Source: Bacillota bacterium (GTDB lineage Bacteria > Bacillota > Clostridia > Christensenellales > CAG-138). Taken from it: a DNA stretch of 64,000 bases. The stretch covers positions 25,551 through 89,550 of the forward strand of contig JAEYHP010000055.1 in the NCBI GenBank assembly GCA_023409435.1, read 5' to 3'. Numbering within the stretch: the stretch's first letter is position 1; every line of letters starts with the position of its first letter. This document shows positions 18,636-27,261 of the stretch, piece by piece. Made by a program: the position numbers and the translations under genes. Below the pieces are notes generated by a model. The model did not search any database. It was not told the origin of the DNA and was given only the letters and a program-made list of their open reading frames with translations.

Positions 18636-18791
18636 ATGTTCAACAGGAACGCCCTTTCGCCGGACGCGCAGCAGTACTTCAACTCTTTGCCGCTGTTTTT
18701 GCAGGAATCCATCATGCAAACAGGGATGGAGTTCAAAAACAAGCAGGAACTGGTCAATTTCTGCGAGTATGTGGATCATGATAATCCCTGA
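18636..18791 (+). CDS. 51-residue conserved-looking small protein
   Basis: Short frame that starts at an ATG behind AAAGGAGAAAAACC and ends at TGA. The product reads MFNRNALSPDAQQYFNSLP and continues with LFLQESIMQTGMEFKNKQEL, ending in VNFCEYVDHDNP. It is compact, helical and without a signal. It resembles small clostridial proteins I have seen of similar length ('...FNSLP.FLQE.I.QSG...') but I cannot name a family. It lies in the 500-base gap between the M14 gene and the WG-repeat gene; the rest of that gap holds no other gene I can support. Confidence 0.7.
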   Translation: MFNRNALSPDAQQYFNSLPLFLQESIMQTGMEFKNKQELVNFCEYVDHDNP

Positions 18792-18931
18792 TTATGTAGA
18801 AAGAATGTAGGCGGCAAGACTTTGCCTTTTTCTTTTTTGAGTGATGCCACTTCTTCCCATCCGGCTTGCCGACTGGTCTTGCGCTGCGGTATACTAAACT
18901 TAAACAAAAGCAATGCCGGGGAGGACAAAGG

Positions 18932-20116
18932 ATGCCCACCATGCAGCCGCGCCGCAGAAAGAAGCGGCTCTCCATCCTGTGGTATTACCCCATTACGGCG
19001 GCAGCCGTCTGTTTTGGCGTGCTGCTCTTTGTGTTGTTGTATTCCGGCGGCGGCGCTTCCGCCTTGCGTCAAGGGGGGACAGAGACGCTTGCGGCGTCCC
19101 CTTCTTCCATAGAAACGGTTGAAAAAACGGCTGAGGCGAATAAAATCGCACCCTCGCCTTCGCCAAGCCCCGCTCCGCCTGCGGCGGATGCCGATATCGC
19201 GGGCAGGCTGTTCCCCTATGAGGAAGGTACGCTCTGGGGTTACCAAAACGCCAAGGGCGAGGTCGTTATACAGCCGCAGTTTTTGCGTGCGCTCGATTTT
19301 TTAGAAGGCCAGTACGCATTCGCGGCTGTAGAGCGGGACGGCGCGCTGCTGTACGGCCTGCTTTCGCGCAGCGGCGTGTGGGCGGTGGAGCCCCGGTGGA
19401 ATGAAGTGCGAGGCTTTTCCGAAGGCCTTGCCGCGGTGGCGGAGGGCGATAAGTGGGGGTATATCGACGTTGCGGGTAACATAAAAATCCCCTGCGCATA
19501 CCGGGAGGCCGGGGATTTTCAGGATGGCCGCGCGGCGGTGCGCCCCAATTCTACGTTCGGCTACATCGACCCGGATGGGGATATGGCAATCACGCCCCAG
19601 TTTGATGCGGCGGGCGAATTCGGCAGCGACATGGCGTTTGTAAGCGGCGAAGGCAAGAGCTACATCATAGACAAGGTCGGCAAGAAGATCGCAACGCTCA
19701 GCAGCGAAACCGGGACCGTCTACCGGGAAGGCTTTGCCGCGGTGGACATCGGGGATGGATACGTGTTTTACAATACCTCGCGCAGGCGCGTGTTTTCAGA
19801 AATCTATCAGGATGCGGGCAATTTTTCAGAAGGATATGCCGCAATCAAACAGGACGGGCTGTGGGGGTATATCAATACCGGCGGGGTGCTCCTTGTTCAG
19901 CCCAAGTACCAGGCTGCGGCCCCGTTTTCCCAAAGCCGCGCTCCCGTGCAGGACACAAGCGGCAAGTGGGGGTATATCGACAAAACCGGCGCGCACATCA
20001 TCCCCTGCGTCTATGATGAGGCGGGGCCGTTCCTGCTTGATTACGCGGTGGTCAAAAAAGATGGAGTCGTGGGCATTGTAGACAGAAGCGGGGAGTTTTT
20101 GGAACTGTACCGTTAA
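18932..20116 (+). CDS. WG-repeat protein with N-terminal membrane anchor
   Basis: 394-residue protein. After a basic N-terminus (RRRKKR), a membrane segment runs at about residues 18-40, followed by a Ser/Pro/Ala linker (PSPSPSPAPPAAD). At least five WG/beta-propeller-like repeats follow, marked by LWGYQNAKG, KWGYIDVAG, TFGYIDPDG, LWGYINTGG and KWGYIDKTG. WG-repeat domains are probably extracellular binding modules; no enzyme motif is seen. The ATG at 18932 is chosen for GGGGAGG 9 bases upstream; an earlier in-frame start at 18866 has none. The last four bases overlap the stop of the convergent Crp-like gene. Confidence 0.88.
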   Translation: MPTMQPRRRKKRLSILWYYPITAAAVCFGVLLFVLLYSGGGASALRQGGTETLAASPSSIETVEKTAEANKIAPSPSPSPAPPAADADIAGRLFPYEEGTLWGYQNAKGEVVIQPQFLRALDFLEGQYAFAAVERDGALLYGLLSRSGVWAVEPRWNEVRGFSEGLAAVAEGDKWGYIDVAGNIKIPCAYREAGDFQDGRAAVRPNSTFGYIDPDGDMAITPQFDAAGEFGSDMAFVSGEGKSYIIDKVGKKIATLSSETGTVYREGFAAVDIGDGYVFYNTSRRRVFSEIYQDAGNFSEGYAAIKQDGLWGYINTGGVLLVQPKYQAAAPFSQSRAPVQDTSGKWGYIDKTGAHIIPCVYDEAGPFLLDYAVVKKDGVVGIVDRSGEFLELYR

Positions 20117-20787
20117 TCCTCCCTGCCCTTTGCATACAGCTTGAAGGCGCTCTTGTGGTAACTCAAGACGCCTTCTTTTTGCAGGCGCGAAAGCTCGGCG
20201 GACATCGCGCTCCGTTCCACGCAGAGATAATCCGCCAGCTCCTGTCTGTCAAACGGTATAATGAACTGCGCGCTTTTGTGGGCGTGCGCTTGTTCGTTTA
20301 AATAAGAGAGCAGCTTTTCCCGCGTGGTGCGCCGGGAAATGTGCTGGATCTTGCTGTTAAGCATCATGTTTTTTCGCGCGAGTATCCCCATCATGTTGCG
20401 GATCAGTTGCGTATGGAATGCGCACCCGTTGGCACAGGGCGATATGATGCGCGTATGGTCAAAAAACAGCACGGCGCAGTCGGACGCCGCTTCCACAGAG
20501 ACCGGGAGGACCGGAGCGTTTGCGAACGCGAACGCCTCCGCAAAAAGATCGCCTGCGCCAAGCTGCGTCAAAAGCGTGCGCGTGCCGTAGAGATCCTCCC
20601 GCGTCACCTGTATGCGGCCGACGAGAACCATGCCGAAGCCCGTTACGGGTTCGCCCGCGCGCAAAATGAAAGCGCCCTTTTCGTATTCGCGCGTCTTGGC
20701 GTGCAGGCAGCCCAAAAGCCCGAACAGTTCCGCTTCCTCTATGTTCTGAAAAAGCGGCGCGGCTTTTATGACCGGCAAGTGCTCCAT
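20113..20787 (-). CDS. Crp/Fnr-family transcriptional regulator
   Basis: 224-residue regulator with an N-terminal cyclic-nucleotide-binding-like beta barrel (about 15-120: ILRAGEPVTGFGMVLVGRIQV) and a C-terminal winged helix (about 145-220: RQELADYLCVERSAMSAELSRL). There is no Fnr-type N-terminal cysteine cluster, so an oxygen-sensing Fe-S Fnr is unlikely; the ligand is unknown. The ATG follows GGGGGGAGCATAA. A promoter and a palindrome lie immediately upstream. The neighbouring gcv operon points toward it, with a terminator in between. Target genes cannot be told from the sequence. Confidence 0.9.
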   Translation of the reverse strand: MEHLPVIKAAPLFQNIEEAELFGLLGCLHAKTREYEKGAFILRAGEPVTGFGMVLVGRIQVTREDLYGTRTLLTQLGAGDLFAEAFAFANAPVLPVSVEAASDCAVLFFDHTRIISPCANGCAFHTQLIRNMMGILARKNMMLNSKIQHISRRTTREKLLSYLNEQAHAHKSAQFIIPFDRQELADYLCVERSAMSAELSRLQKEGVLSYHKSAFKLYAKGRED

Positions 20788-20807
20788 TTATGCTCCCCCC
20801 CTGCTTT

Positions 20808-20821
20808 GTTGGAAAACCAAC
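20808..20821. promoter_or_regulatory. Operator-like palindrome before the Crp-like gene
   Basis: GTTGG-AAAA-CCAAC on the plus strand, lying between the predicted -10 and the ribosome binding site of the Crp-like gene. Its position suggests autorepression. Confidence 0.45.
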
Positions 20822-20832
20822 CGTTTCTAAAC

Positions 20833-20861
20833 AGTATATCCTTGCGGAGATTTGCGCGCAA
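20833..20861 (-). promoter_or_regulatory. Probable promoter of the Crp-like gene
   Basis: On the minus strand, TTGCGC, a 17-base spacer and TATACT, about 45 bases before the ATG. Confidence 0.6.
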
Positions 20862-20870
20862 GCGGGCATA

Positions 20871-20895
20871 AACAAAAGCGGCCTTTTGGGCCGCT
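20871..20895 (-). terminator. Terminator of the gcv operon
   Basis: AGCGGCC-loop-GGCCGCT stem followed on the minus strand by TTTTGTT. It is downstream of gcvPB, beyond repeats A4 and B3. Confidence 0.75.
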
Positions 20896-20910
20896 CTCGC
20901 TTTGTAAGCA

Positions 20911-21007
20911 ATCCTGTTTAGGATTTTAAGGTATCGGCGCTTTCAGCGCCGACGATTATTTTTTACTGCGGGGAAACTGCGTTTCCCCGCGCCCCTTCCT
21001 TAAGAAC
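20911..21007 (+). repeat. Family B palindromic element, copy B3
   Basis: Forward copy. Hairpin TCGGCGC...GCGCCGA is followed by a hairpin with arms GCGGGGAAAC/GTTTCCCCGC, ending CCTTCCTTAAGAACGG. Relative to B1 the outer arm bases changed on both sides (TT/AA to GC/GC), keeping the pairing. Confidence 0.82.
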
Positions 21008-21059
21008 GGCGACTACTCGAAAACTTTCTTTGGGAAAAACTTCGGGCGTTTCCGAGAGT

Positions 21060-21116
21060 GGGTTCTTAGGGCCGTTAGGACCCTAAGCGGAGGTTTGGAG
21101 GCAGACCCTCCAACGT
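21060..21116 (-). repeat. Family A palindromic element, copy A4
   Basis: Reverse copy adjoining the gcvPB stop. IR2 21065-21087 is slightly imperfect (centre AGGGCCGTTAGGACCCT). IR1 21095-21113 has arms TTGGAGG/CCTCCAA with a degraded centre. Confidence 0.8.
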
Positions 21117-21120
21117 ATCC

Positions 21121-22575
21121 TTATCCTTCGTCCTGCGGCAGCCAACGTACAACCGGCGTTCTCGCCGCACGCGTTTCGTCCGGCCTGCCGATAGGCGTGG
21201 TAACGGGCGCCAAGTGCAGGGCGTCCGGGTCGCGCTGTGCCAAATCCGCGATTTCGCACATGATGGAAACTAGCTGGTCCAGGTTTTCCCGGCTTTCGGT
21301 TTCCGTGGGCTCGAACATCATGGCCTCGTGCACGATCAGCGGGAAGTAGATTGTGGGCGGGTGGAACCCGCGGTCGATGATCGCCTTGGCGATGTCGAGC
21401 GTCCTCACGCCGTTTGCAAGCTGCTCGCGCGGCTGCACCACGCATTCATGCATACAAACTCTGTCGTGCGGCAGCGCGTAGCAGCCTTTCAGGCCATGCT
21501 GCACATAGTTCGCGTTGAGCACCGCGTTTTCGCTTGCCTCGGTCAGTCCTTCCCCGCCAAGGGAAAGGATGTAGGCGTAGGCGCGGGCCAGTACGCCGAA
21601 ATTGCCGAAGTACGGCTTCACGCGGCCTATGGAAAGCGGGCGGTCGAAGTCCGCGCGCACAGTTCCGTCTTCCCCGCAGAAAAGCACGGGGGCGGGCAGG
21701 AACGGGATGAGTTCCTTTTTCACGCCCACCGGGCCCGCGCCGGGGCCGCCGCCGCCGTGCGGGGTGGAGAACGTCTTATGAAGGTTCAGATGCACTACGT
21801 CGAAGCCCATGTCGCCGGGGCGCACCTTGCCCATGATGGCGTTCATGTTCGCGCCGTCGTAGTAGAGTAGCCCGCCCGCCTCGTGCACAAGTGCTGCGAT
21901 CTCCAGTATGTTGCGGTCAAACAGCCCCAGCGTATTGGGGTTGGTCAGCATCAGGCCCGCGGTTTTGCCGGAAAGGCGCGTCTTCAACGCTTCCACGTCC
22001 ACGCCGCCTTCGGCGTTGGAGGGGATCTCCATCGCCTTGAAGCCCGCAAGGGCTGCCGAAGCGGGGTTGGTGCCATGCGCGGAATCCGGCACGAGCATTT
22101 CCGTGCGCTCGGCATCATTGCGCAACTGATGGTACGCCTTGATGATCATCAGCCCCGTCAGCTCCCCATGCGCACCTGCGGCGGGCTGCAAGGTGAAGGC
22201 GTCCATGCCGGTGACTTCAGAGAGCGCGTCCTGGAGTTGCGCCATCATGGAAAACGCGCCTGAAAGGTCAACTTCGTCCAGCAGCGGGTGCAGGTCGCGG
22301 AACACGCCCGCGACCTCCTCGTTGATCTTGGGGTTGTACTTCATGGTGCAGGAGCCTAATGGATAGCTGCCGTTGTCCACGCCGAAATTGCGGCGGGAAA
22401 GGCGGACGTAATGGCGCACAAGCTCCACTTCGCTCAGTTCGGGGAGAGGCAAAGCATCGCCTAACAGTTCCTTGGGCAGCGGCGCGTCGAGCTGGGGCAC
22501 GTCGAGCTGCGGCAGGTCTGCGGCGCGGCGGCCAGCTTTACTCAGTTCAAACAACAGCGGTACTGTGCTTCTCAT
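21121..22575 (-). CDS. gcvPB: Glycine dehydrogenase (decarboxylating) subunit 2
   Basis: 484-residue C-terminal half of the split P-protein of the glycine cleavage system. It holds the pyridoxal-phosphate lysine in [18 protein letters not shown]. Other family blocks are [13 protein letters not shown] near residue 75, [12 protein letters not shown], and [11 protein letters not shown]. With GcvPA it decarboxylates glycine and passes the aminomethyl group to lipoyl-GcvH. The ATG overlaps the gcvPA stop by four bases, so the two halves are translationally coupled, as expected for 1:1 subunits. Confidence 0.96.
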   Translation of the reverse strand: MRSTVPLLFELSKAGRRAADLPQLDVPQLDAPLPKELLGDALPLPELSEVELVRHYVRLSRRNFGVDNGSYPLGSCTMKYNPKINEEVAGVFRDLHPLLDEVDLSGAFSMMAQLQDALSEVTGMDAFTLQPAAGAHGELTGLMIIKAYHQLRNDAERTEMLVPDSAHGTNPASAALAGFKAMEIPSNAEGGVDVEALKTRLSGKTAGLMLTNPNTLGLFDRNILEIAALVHEAGGLLYYDGANMNAIMGKVRPGDMGFDVVHLNLHKTFSTPHGGGGPGAGPVGVKKELIPFLPAPVLFCGEDGTVRADFDRPLSIGRVKPYFGNFGVLARAYAYILSLGGEGLTEASENAVLNANYVQHGLKGCYALPHDRVCMHECVVQPREQLANGVRTLDIAKAIIDRGFHPPTIYFPLIVHEAMMFEPTETESRENLDQLVSIMCEIADLAQRDPDALHLAPVTTPIGRPDETRAARTPVVRWLPQDEG

Positions 22576-23906
22576 TTTGCCACCTCCTCGAGCGCGTTCA
22601 GGAACGCGTCCAGCTCTTCGCGCGTGTTCTGCTCCGTCGCGCAGTAGAGGATGCCGCTGTCTCCGGCATAATAGCGGTTGAGCGGCAGCCCGCCGATGAA
22701 ACCGCGCGCTTTGAGCGCGTCGTTGATCGACTGCGCGTCCTTCCCGCAGTCGATAACGAACTCGTGGAAGAACGGCGAACTATACCTTGCACGCATACCG
22801 GGAATGTGGAGTATGCCCTCATAAAGGTAATGCGCTTTCTGCAAACACTGCTCCGCTACCTCTCGCATGCCGCCCGGTCCCATGGCTGCAAGGTACACCG
22901 CGGCGCGCAGCGCGCACAGGCTCTGGTTGGAGCAGACGTTGGAGGAGGCCTTTTCTCTGCGGATATGCTGCTCGCGCGCCTGCAGCGTCAGCACATAGGC
23001 GCGTCTGCCTTCCCCATCCACCGTTTCTCCTGCTATTCTGCCGGGCAGGTGGCGGATGTACTGCTGTTTCGTTGCCATAAACCCAAGGTACGGCCCGCCA
23101 ACAGAGAGCGGCAGCCCAAGCGGCTGGCCTTCCCCCACCGCGATATCCGCGCCGTAGTCCCCCGGGCGCTTCAATAACCCCAGCGAAATGGGGTTGACTA
23201 CGGCGGTCAGAAGCGCGCCTTTTTCGTGCAGCGTTGTGGCGGTGCCTTCCATATCTTCCACAACGCCGAAGAAGTTGGGGTTTTGCAGCAGCAGGCCACC
23301 GGCGCCCTCGAGGTTGGCGGCTAACGCGTCAAAATCCGTCCTGCCTTCCCTGTCCAACGGGATCTCTGTAAGCTCAAAACCCACAAACCGCGCGTAGGTC
23401 TTTAAGATAGCGATATATTCCGGATTGAGACCGGCGGAATAGAGCGCCTTATTCTTGCGCGTGATGCCGCGCAGCATGACCATGGCCTCCGCGCAGGCGG
23501 AGCCGCCGTCGTATACCGAGGCGTTGGAGGCATCCAGCCCCGTCAACTGGCAGATAAGCGTCTGGTACTCGAATATTGCCTGCAGCATGCCCTGGCTCAT
23601 TTCGGGCTGGTAGGGCGTGTACGCGGTGTAGAATTCCGAGCGGGAGGCCATGGCGTCCACCACCGAGGGGATGTAGTGCCTGTACGCACCCGCGCCGCGG
23701 AAAAGCGGAAGTTCTCCCGCCTTGCTCGCAAACGCCTGGAACGCGCGCCGTACCTCCTGCTCGCTCTTGCCCTTGGGCAGGTCGAGCGGGCGGCCGAGCC
23801 GCGCTTTTTCGGGAATGTCGGAAAACAGCTCGTCGATGCTCTCTAGCCCTATGGCGTTGAGCATCTCACGCTGTTCTTCCCTTGTGTTTGGAACGTAACT
23901 GCGCAT
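22572..23906 (-). CDS. gcvPA: Glycine dehydrogenase (decarboxylating) subunit 1
   Basis: 444-residue N-terminal half of the split P-protein. It begins [20 protein letters not shown], a family hallmark, with [21 protein letters not shown] and [16 protein letters not shown] downstream. The catalytic lysine is in the partner subunit. GGGAG precedes the ATG. It starts 13 bases after gcvH and overlaps gcvPB. Confidence 0.96.
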   Translation of the reverse strand: MRSYVPNTREEQREMLNAIGLESIDELFSDIPEKARLGRPLDLPKGKSEQEVRRAFQAFASKAGELPLFRGAGAYRHYIPSVVDAMASRSEFYTAYTPYQPEMSQGMLQAIFEYQTLICQLTGLDASNASVYDGGSACAEAMVMLRGITRKNKALYSAGLNPEYIAILKTYARFVGFELTEIPLDREGRTDFDALAANLEGAGGLLLQNPNFFGVVEDMEGTATTLHEKGALLTAVVNPISLGLLKRPGDYGADIAVGEGQPLGLPLSVGGPYLGFMATKQQYIRHLPGRIAGETVDGEGRRAYVLTLQAREQHIRREKASSNVCSNQSLCALRAAVYLAAMGPGGMREVAEQCLQKAHYLYEGILHIPGMRARYSSPFFHEFVIDCGKDAQSINDALKARGFIGGLPLNRYYAGDSGILYCATEQNTREELDAFLNALEEVAK

Positions 23907-23918
23907 GGGTTTTCTCCC

Positions 23919-24293
23919 TTATAGCGTCGCCACAAACGCGTCGTATTCCACGGCAGATAAAAGCGCCGCTTCGTCCACCTCGCTTGCCGCAAGCACCACA
24001 ATGAACTCTTCATACGGCGCACTGTTCAGGCGCTCGGGTTCGTCCTCGAGCGGTTTGTTCACTTCCAGCACCTCGCCGCCCACCGGCGTATAGACGTTGG
24101 ATACCGCCTTGACGGATTCTACCACCGCCACGCTGTCCCCGGGGTTTATGGTATCCCCGACCTGCGGCAGCTCCACATACACGATATCCCCCAGCGCTTC
24201 CTGTGCGTGCGCCGTGATGCCAAGGCGCGCCTTGCCATCCTCAAAGATTACCCATTCATGCTCCTTGGTGTACTTGCGGTCGTTCGGCGTCAT
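23919..24293 (-). CDS. gcvH: Glycine cleavage system H protein
   Basis: 124-residue lipoyl carrier. The lipoylation lysine sits in VESVKAVSNVYTPVGGEV at about residue 63, and the N-terminus KYTKEHEWVIFEDGKARLGIT is typical. It shuttles the aminomethyl intermediate between GcvP, GcvT and the dihydrolipoyl dehydrogenase, which is not encoded in this window. No lipoate ligase is present here either. GGAGG lies 8 bases before the ATG. The gene is separated from gcvT by two family A elements. Confidence 0.96.
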   Translation of the reverse strand: MTPNDRKYTKEHEWVIFEDGKARLGITAHAQEALGDIVYVELPQVGDTINPGDSVAVVESVKAVSNVYTPVGGEVLEVNKPLEDEPERLNSAPYEEFIVVLAASEVDEAALLSAVEYDAFVATL

Positions 24294-24333
24294 GGACTGT
24301 ACCTCCTATAATTATTGATTCGAGTTTCTATTT

Positions 24334-24392
24334 CCGGGGGCTTTGCCCCCCGAGCCCCCACATAAGGGACGTAACGTCCCTTATGAATCCCC
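24334..24392 (+). repeat. Family A palindromic element, copy A5a
   Basis: Forward copy between gcvT and gcvH. IR1 has arms CGGGGGC/GCCCCCCG. IR2 24361-24385 has arms CATAAGGGACG/CGTCCCTTATG. The arm sequence differs from other copies while pairing is kept. It is directly followed by an inverted copy (A5b). Confidence 0.82.
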
Positions 24393-24397
24393 AAATG

Positions 24398-24555
24398 GGT
24401 TCCAAGGGTCGTTACGACCCTTGGCGGGAGTTTGGGGGCCGAGCTGAGCGCCGCCAGTGGCGGAGCAAGCGCAGTGGAGGCCCAGTGAGCAAAGGAACGC
24501 AGGCCGTTAGGGTCTGCGAGACTATTGCGAACTGTGGGCCCGCCAGGCAGAGCCC
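24398..24555 (-). repeat. Family A palindromic element, copy A5b, carrying module M1
   Basis: Reverse copy. IR2 24402-24424 has arms CCAAGGGTCG/CGACCCTTGG. The IR1 left arm TTTGGGGG is followed at about 24440 by module M1 (about 100 bases, inverted). M1 contains CCGCCAGTGGCGG, CCCAGTGAGC and ATTGCGAACTGTGG. The other IR1 arm is degraded. M1 recurs in copies A6 and A7. Confidence 0.75.
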
Positions 24556-24568
24556 TCATGCGCATTTC

Positions 24569-25648
24569 TTACTTCCCTCTTTTATAAAACGGCAGCGAAA
24601 CCTGCTCCGCCTGCAGCGGGCGGTTGCGCACCACAATGAAAAATGCCGTTTCGGCTGCGGCGCCCGCATCCACAAGCGCCATGGCATAGCTTGCGCCGAG
24701 CGTAGGCGAAGGCACGCCGGATGTGGTGACGCCGACTTTTTTTCCATTTACAAGAACATCTTCCCCGCCCCTTGCAATGCCGCGGTCGGTAAGCTTTAAC
24801 CCGATACGCACGCGCGCGGGCACTTCCACCAGCCCTTCCCGGCCGATGAATTCGCCTTTGTCGAGCTTGATGGCAAACAAGAGTCCGGCCTCGCGCGGGG
24901 TGATGTCCTTCCCCAGTTCGTGCCCGTACAGCGGCATGCCCGCCTCAAAGCGCAGCGTATCCCGGGCGCCGAGGCCGCAGGGCAGCGCACCGTAAGGCTT
25001 CCCCGCTTCCAGCAGCAGGCCCCAAAGCGCTTCCCCGTTCTTTGCGGGGCAGTACAGTTCCAGCCCGTCCTCGCCGGTGTAGCCGGTACGGGAAACGATG
25101 GCGGGAACGCCGCAGACATGAAGTTCAGAAAACGAATAGTTTTTGTCGGGCAGCGACCCATCGCAGAGTGGGGACAGGATTTCGTTCGCCTTTGGCCCCT
25201 GGAGCGCGATCTGCGCGAAGGCGGCGGACAGGTTATCGAGCGCAACATCAAACCATTCCGCGTTCTGCCGCATCCACTCAAAATCCTTTTGTGTGTTGGA
25301 GGCATTGACCACCACAAGGTAGCGTTCTTCGCTGAATTTATAGACGATCACGTCGTCCACCGTGCCGCCGTCCGGATAGCACATGGGCGAGTATCGGCAG
25401 CGGAGCGGTAACATGGACGCGATGCTGTTGGTCAGAAGATGGTCTAAATAGCTTTCCGCGTCCCTGCCTGTAACAAAAATTTCCCCCATATGCGAGACGT
25501 CGAACAGTCCCGCGCGCTCGCGCACGGCCTTGTGCTCCTCCAGCACCGAGGAATACTGCACCGGCAGCGCCCAGCCGCCAAAATCGATGAGTTTGCCGCC
25601 GAGCGCGACATGCGCCTGGTACAGCGGCGTTTGTTTTAGATCCTCCAT
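24569..25648 (-). CDS. gcvT: Aminomethyltransferase (glycine cleavage T protein)
   Basis: 359-residue T protein, which transfers the methylene group to tetrahydrofolate and releases ammonia. It starts LKQTPLYQAHVALGGKLIDFGGW, with LFDVSHMGEI, the RTGYTGEDGLELY folate-binding block and GLGARDTLRFEAGMPLYGHEL. It is first in gcvT-gcvH-gcvPA-gcvPB. GGAGG precedes the ATG. Expression is controlled by the tandem glycine riboswitch and its terminator immediately upstream. Confidence 0.96.
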   Translation of the reverse strand: MEDLKQTPLYQAHVALGGKLIDFGGWALPVQYSSVLEEHKAVRERAGLFDVSHMGEIFVTGRDAESYLDHLLTNSIASMLPLRCRYSPMCYPDGGTVDDVIVYKFSEERYLVVVNASNTQKDFEWMRQNAEWFDVALDNLSAAFAQIALQGPKANEILSPLCDGSLPDKNYSFSELHVCGVPAIVSRTGYTGEDGLELYCPAKNGEALWGLLLEAGKPYGALPCGLGARDTLRFEAGMPLYGHELGKDITPREAGLLFAIKLDKGEFIGREGLVEVPARVRIGLKLTDRGIARGGEDVLVNGKKVGVTTSGVPSPTLGASYAMALVDAGAAAETAFFIVVRNRPLQAEQVSLPFYKRGK

Positions 25649-25684
25649 AGGAACCTCCTGATATCAATATGTGCAAAAAAAGGA

Positions 25685-25719
25685 CATAAAAAGAGCGCGC
25701 AAAAAGAAATTGCGCGCTC
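25685..25719 (-). terminator. Riboswitch-controlled terminator before gcvT
   Basis: Stem GAGCGCGCAA/TTGCGCGCTC followed on the minus strand by TTTTTATG. It lies between aptamer 2 of the glycine riboswitch and the gcvT ribosome binding site. Confidence 0.85.
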
Positions 25720-25893
25720 CGTCCTTGCACCTGAGAGATTCCCCTGTTACGTTCTAAAAGATGAACAAGGTTGCCCCATCGGCGCCGCCATAGTAAGGCG
25801 GCTTTCCGGAGGTTTGTCCGGGTACGGTTCTTTTGCCTGAGAGTTTTTGCCCTTCCCCTTCGGCGCCGCGCTATGCGGTCTCTCCCGAACCCA
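25720..25893 (-). ncRNA. Tandem glycine riboswitch
   Basis: Two consecutive glycine aptamers read on the minus strand. Aptamer 1 begins near 25892 with TTCGGGAGAGACC and includes AACTCTCAGGCAAAAGAACC and ACCCGGAC. Aptamer 2 includes GGGGAATCTCTCAGGTGCAA and GGACGGAGC. The short linker joins ACAAACCTCC to GGAAAGCC. The following intrinsic terminator suggests glycine binding lets transcription continue into gcvT, so the switch is genetically ON with glycine. A TGCTATACT extended -10 at 25928-25936 (minus) supplies the promoter. Confidence 0.93.
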
Positions 25894-25927
25894 TCATCCA
25901 CAGTATGCTGTTTTCCCAACTTTTTAT

Positions 25928-25956
25928 AGTATAGCAAGAAGCGCGCGGGATGAAAA
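25928..25956 (-). promoter_or_regulatory. Promoter of the glycine riboswitch-gcv operon
   Basis: Minus-strand TTTTCA, a 17-base spacer and TATACT with a TGC extension, about 40 bases upstream of aptamer 1. Confidence 0.6.
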
Positions 25957-26017
25957 GCAAAATTCCGTTCAGATGCGATGAAAGCGTCTCGTTAAATTTT
26001 AAACCCGAAATTCCCCT

Positions 26018-26045
26018 TTGCGCTGCCAAAAGAAGAGGCTATACT
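26018..26045 (+). promoter_or_regulatory. Probable promoter of the DUF362 gene
   Basis: TTGCGC, a 16-base spacer and TATACT (26040-26045), 37 bases before the ATG. Confidence 0.5.
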
Positions 26046-26081
26046 GGTCTTTGTAGGCATCATAATACGGGAGGAATACAT

Positions 26082-27185
26082 ATGGCTTCCAAGGTTTACT
26101 TTTCAGATCTTCGGGTCCCGGTGGGGAAAAGCATACTCACAAAGCTCAAAGAACTGTTGATCGCCGCAGGCATCAAAGAGATCGATTTTACGCGCAAATA
26201 CGCCGCCATCAAAATCCATTTCGGCGAGCCGGGCAATGTTTCCTATATCCGCCCCAACTACGCCAAAGTGGTGGCGGACCTCATAACGGAGCTTGGCGGC
26301 AGGCCGTTCTTAACGGATTGCAACACGCTCTATGTCGGCCGCCGCAAAAATGCGCTTGATCATATTTCATCCGCGTATGAAAATGGGTTCACGCCATTTT
26401 CCACCGGCTGCCATGTGCTGATTGCGGACGGTTTAAAGGGCACGGACGAAGCCCGCATCCCCATACCCGGCGGCGAAATTTTAGGCGAGGCCCGCATCGG
26501 CCGCGCCATCATGGACGCGGACGTGTTCATATCCCTCAACCACTTCAAGGGGCATGAGGGCACCGGCTTTGGCGGCGCGCTCAAAAATATCGGCATGGGC
26601 TGCGGTTCCCGCGCGGGGAAAATGGCCATGCATTCGAGCGGCAAGGCCGCGGCGGACCCGGACGTATGTATCAACTGCAAAGAATGCGCTACCGTTTGTG
26701 CGCACGATGCGCAGTCGTTCGATACCGGCGTATGTATCATAGACCCCGAAAAGTGCGTGGGCTGCGGCAGATGCCTGGGCGTATGTCCTGTGGACGCGAT
26801 CTACGCGCCGGAGGGTTCCGCAAACGACCTGCTCAATAAAAAGATCGCGGAGTACACCAAGGCGGTGCTTTATAACCGGCCCAACTTCCACATCAACCTG
26901 GTGATGAACGTCTCCCCCTTCTGCGACTGCCACGATGGAAACGATGCGCCTATCGTGCCGGATATCGGCCTGTTCGCCTCGTTCGATCCCGTGGCGCTCG
27001 ACGTCGCCTGCGCGGACGCCGTGAATGCAGAGAAGCCCATACGCAACAGTTACTTAGGTGAAGCCGCGCATACGCACGGGGACCATTTTACGGATATGTT
27101 CCCGGAGACCTCCTGGCGCGTCGGCGTGGAACATGCGAAAAAGATCGGCATCGGCACGGCGGAATATACGCTGGTTAAGGTTTGA
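26082..27185 (+). CDS. DUF362-domain protein with two 4Fe-4S clusters
   Basis: 367-residue protein. Residues 1-185 are a DUF362 domain (KIHFGEPGNVSYIRPNYAK, DCNTLYVGRRKNALDH and ISLNHFKGHEGTGFGGALKN). A two-cluster ferredoxin insert follows, with CINCKECATVC and CVGCGRCLGVCPVDAI (about 190-245). The DUF362 fold then resumes (FDPVALDVACADAV). It is probably a cytosolic redox protein with unknown partners; no accessory genes are adjacent. The ATG at 26082 is chosen for GGGAGGAATACAT just upstream; the longer frame from 25950 overlaps the promoter. It ends at a bidirectional terminator. Confidence 0.9.
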   Translation: MASKVYFSDLRVPVGKSILTKLKELLIAAGIKEIDFTRKYAAIKIHFGEPGNVSYIRPNYAKVVADLITELGGRPFLTDCNTLYVGRRKNALDHISSAYENGFTPFSTGCHVLIADGLKGTDEARIPIPGGEILGEARIGRAIMDADVFISLNHFKGHEGTGFGGALKNIGMGCGSRAGKMAMHSSGKAAADPDVCINCKECATVCAHDAQSFDTGVCIIDPEKCVGCGRCLGVCPVDAIYAPEGSANDLLNKKIAEYTKAVLYNRPNFHINLVMNVSPFCDCHDGNDAPIVPDIGLFASFDPVALDVACADAVNAEKPIRNSYLGEAAHTHGDHFTDMFPETSWRVGVEHAKKIGIGTAEYTLVKV

Positions 27186-27210
27186 GGAATTTTCTCAATA
27201 ACAAAAACAA

Positions 27211-27233
27211 AGGGAGGGCAAACGCCCTCCCTT
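27211..27233. terminator. Bidirectional terminator
   Basis: AGGGAGGGC-AAAC-GCCCTCCCT stem, with A-rich sequence on the left and the convergent aspartic-protease-like gene on the right. Confidence 0.75.
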
Positions 27234-27261
27234 CCGCGTATCCATATCATTGGCGCATGCC

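Noticed and set aside
24398..24555. M1 region as an insertion sequence
   Set aside because: About 100 bases, no transposase frame; too short for an IS. A non-autonomous element remains possible and is reported as such.
25950..26081. Longer N-terminus of the DUF362 protein
   Set aside because: Overlaps the predicted promoter and lacks a ribosome binding site; the family begins near the ATG at 26082.
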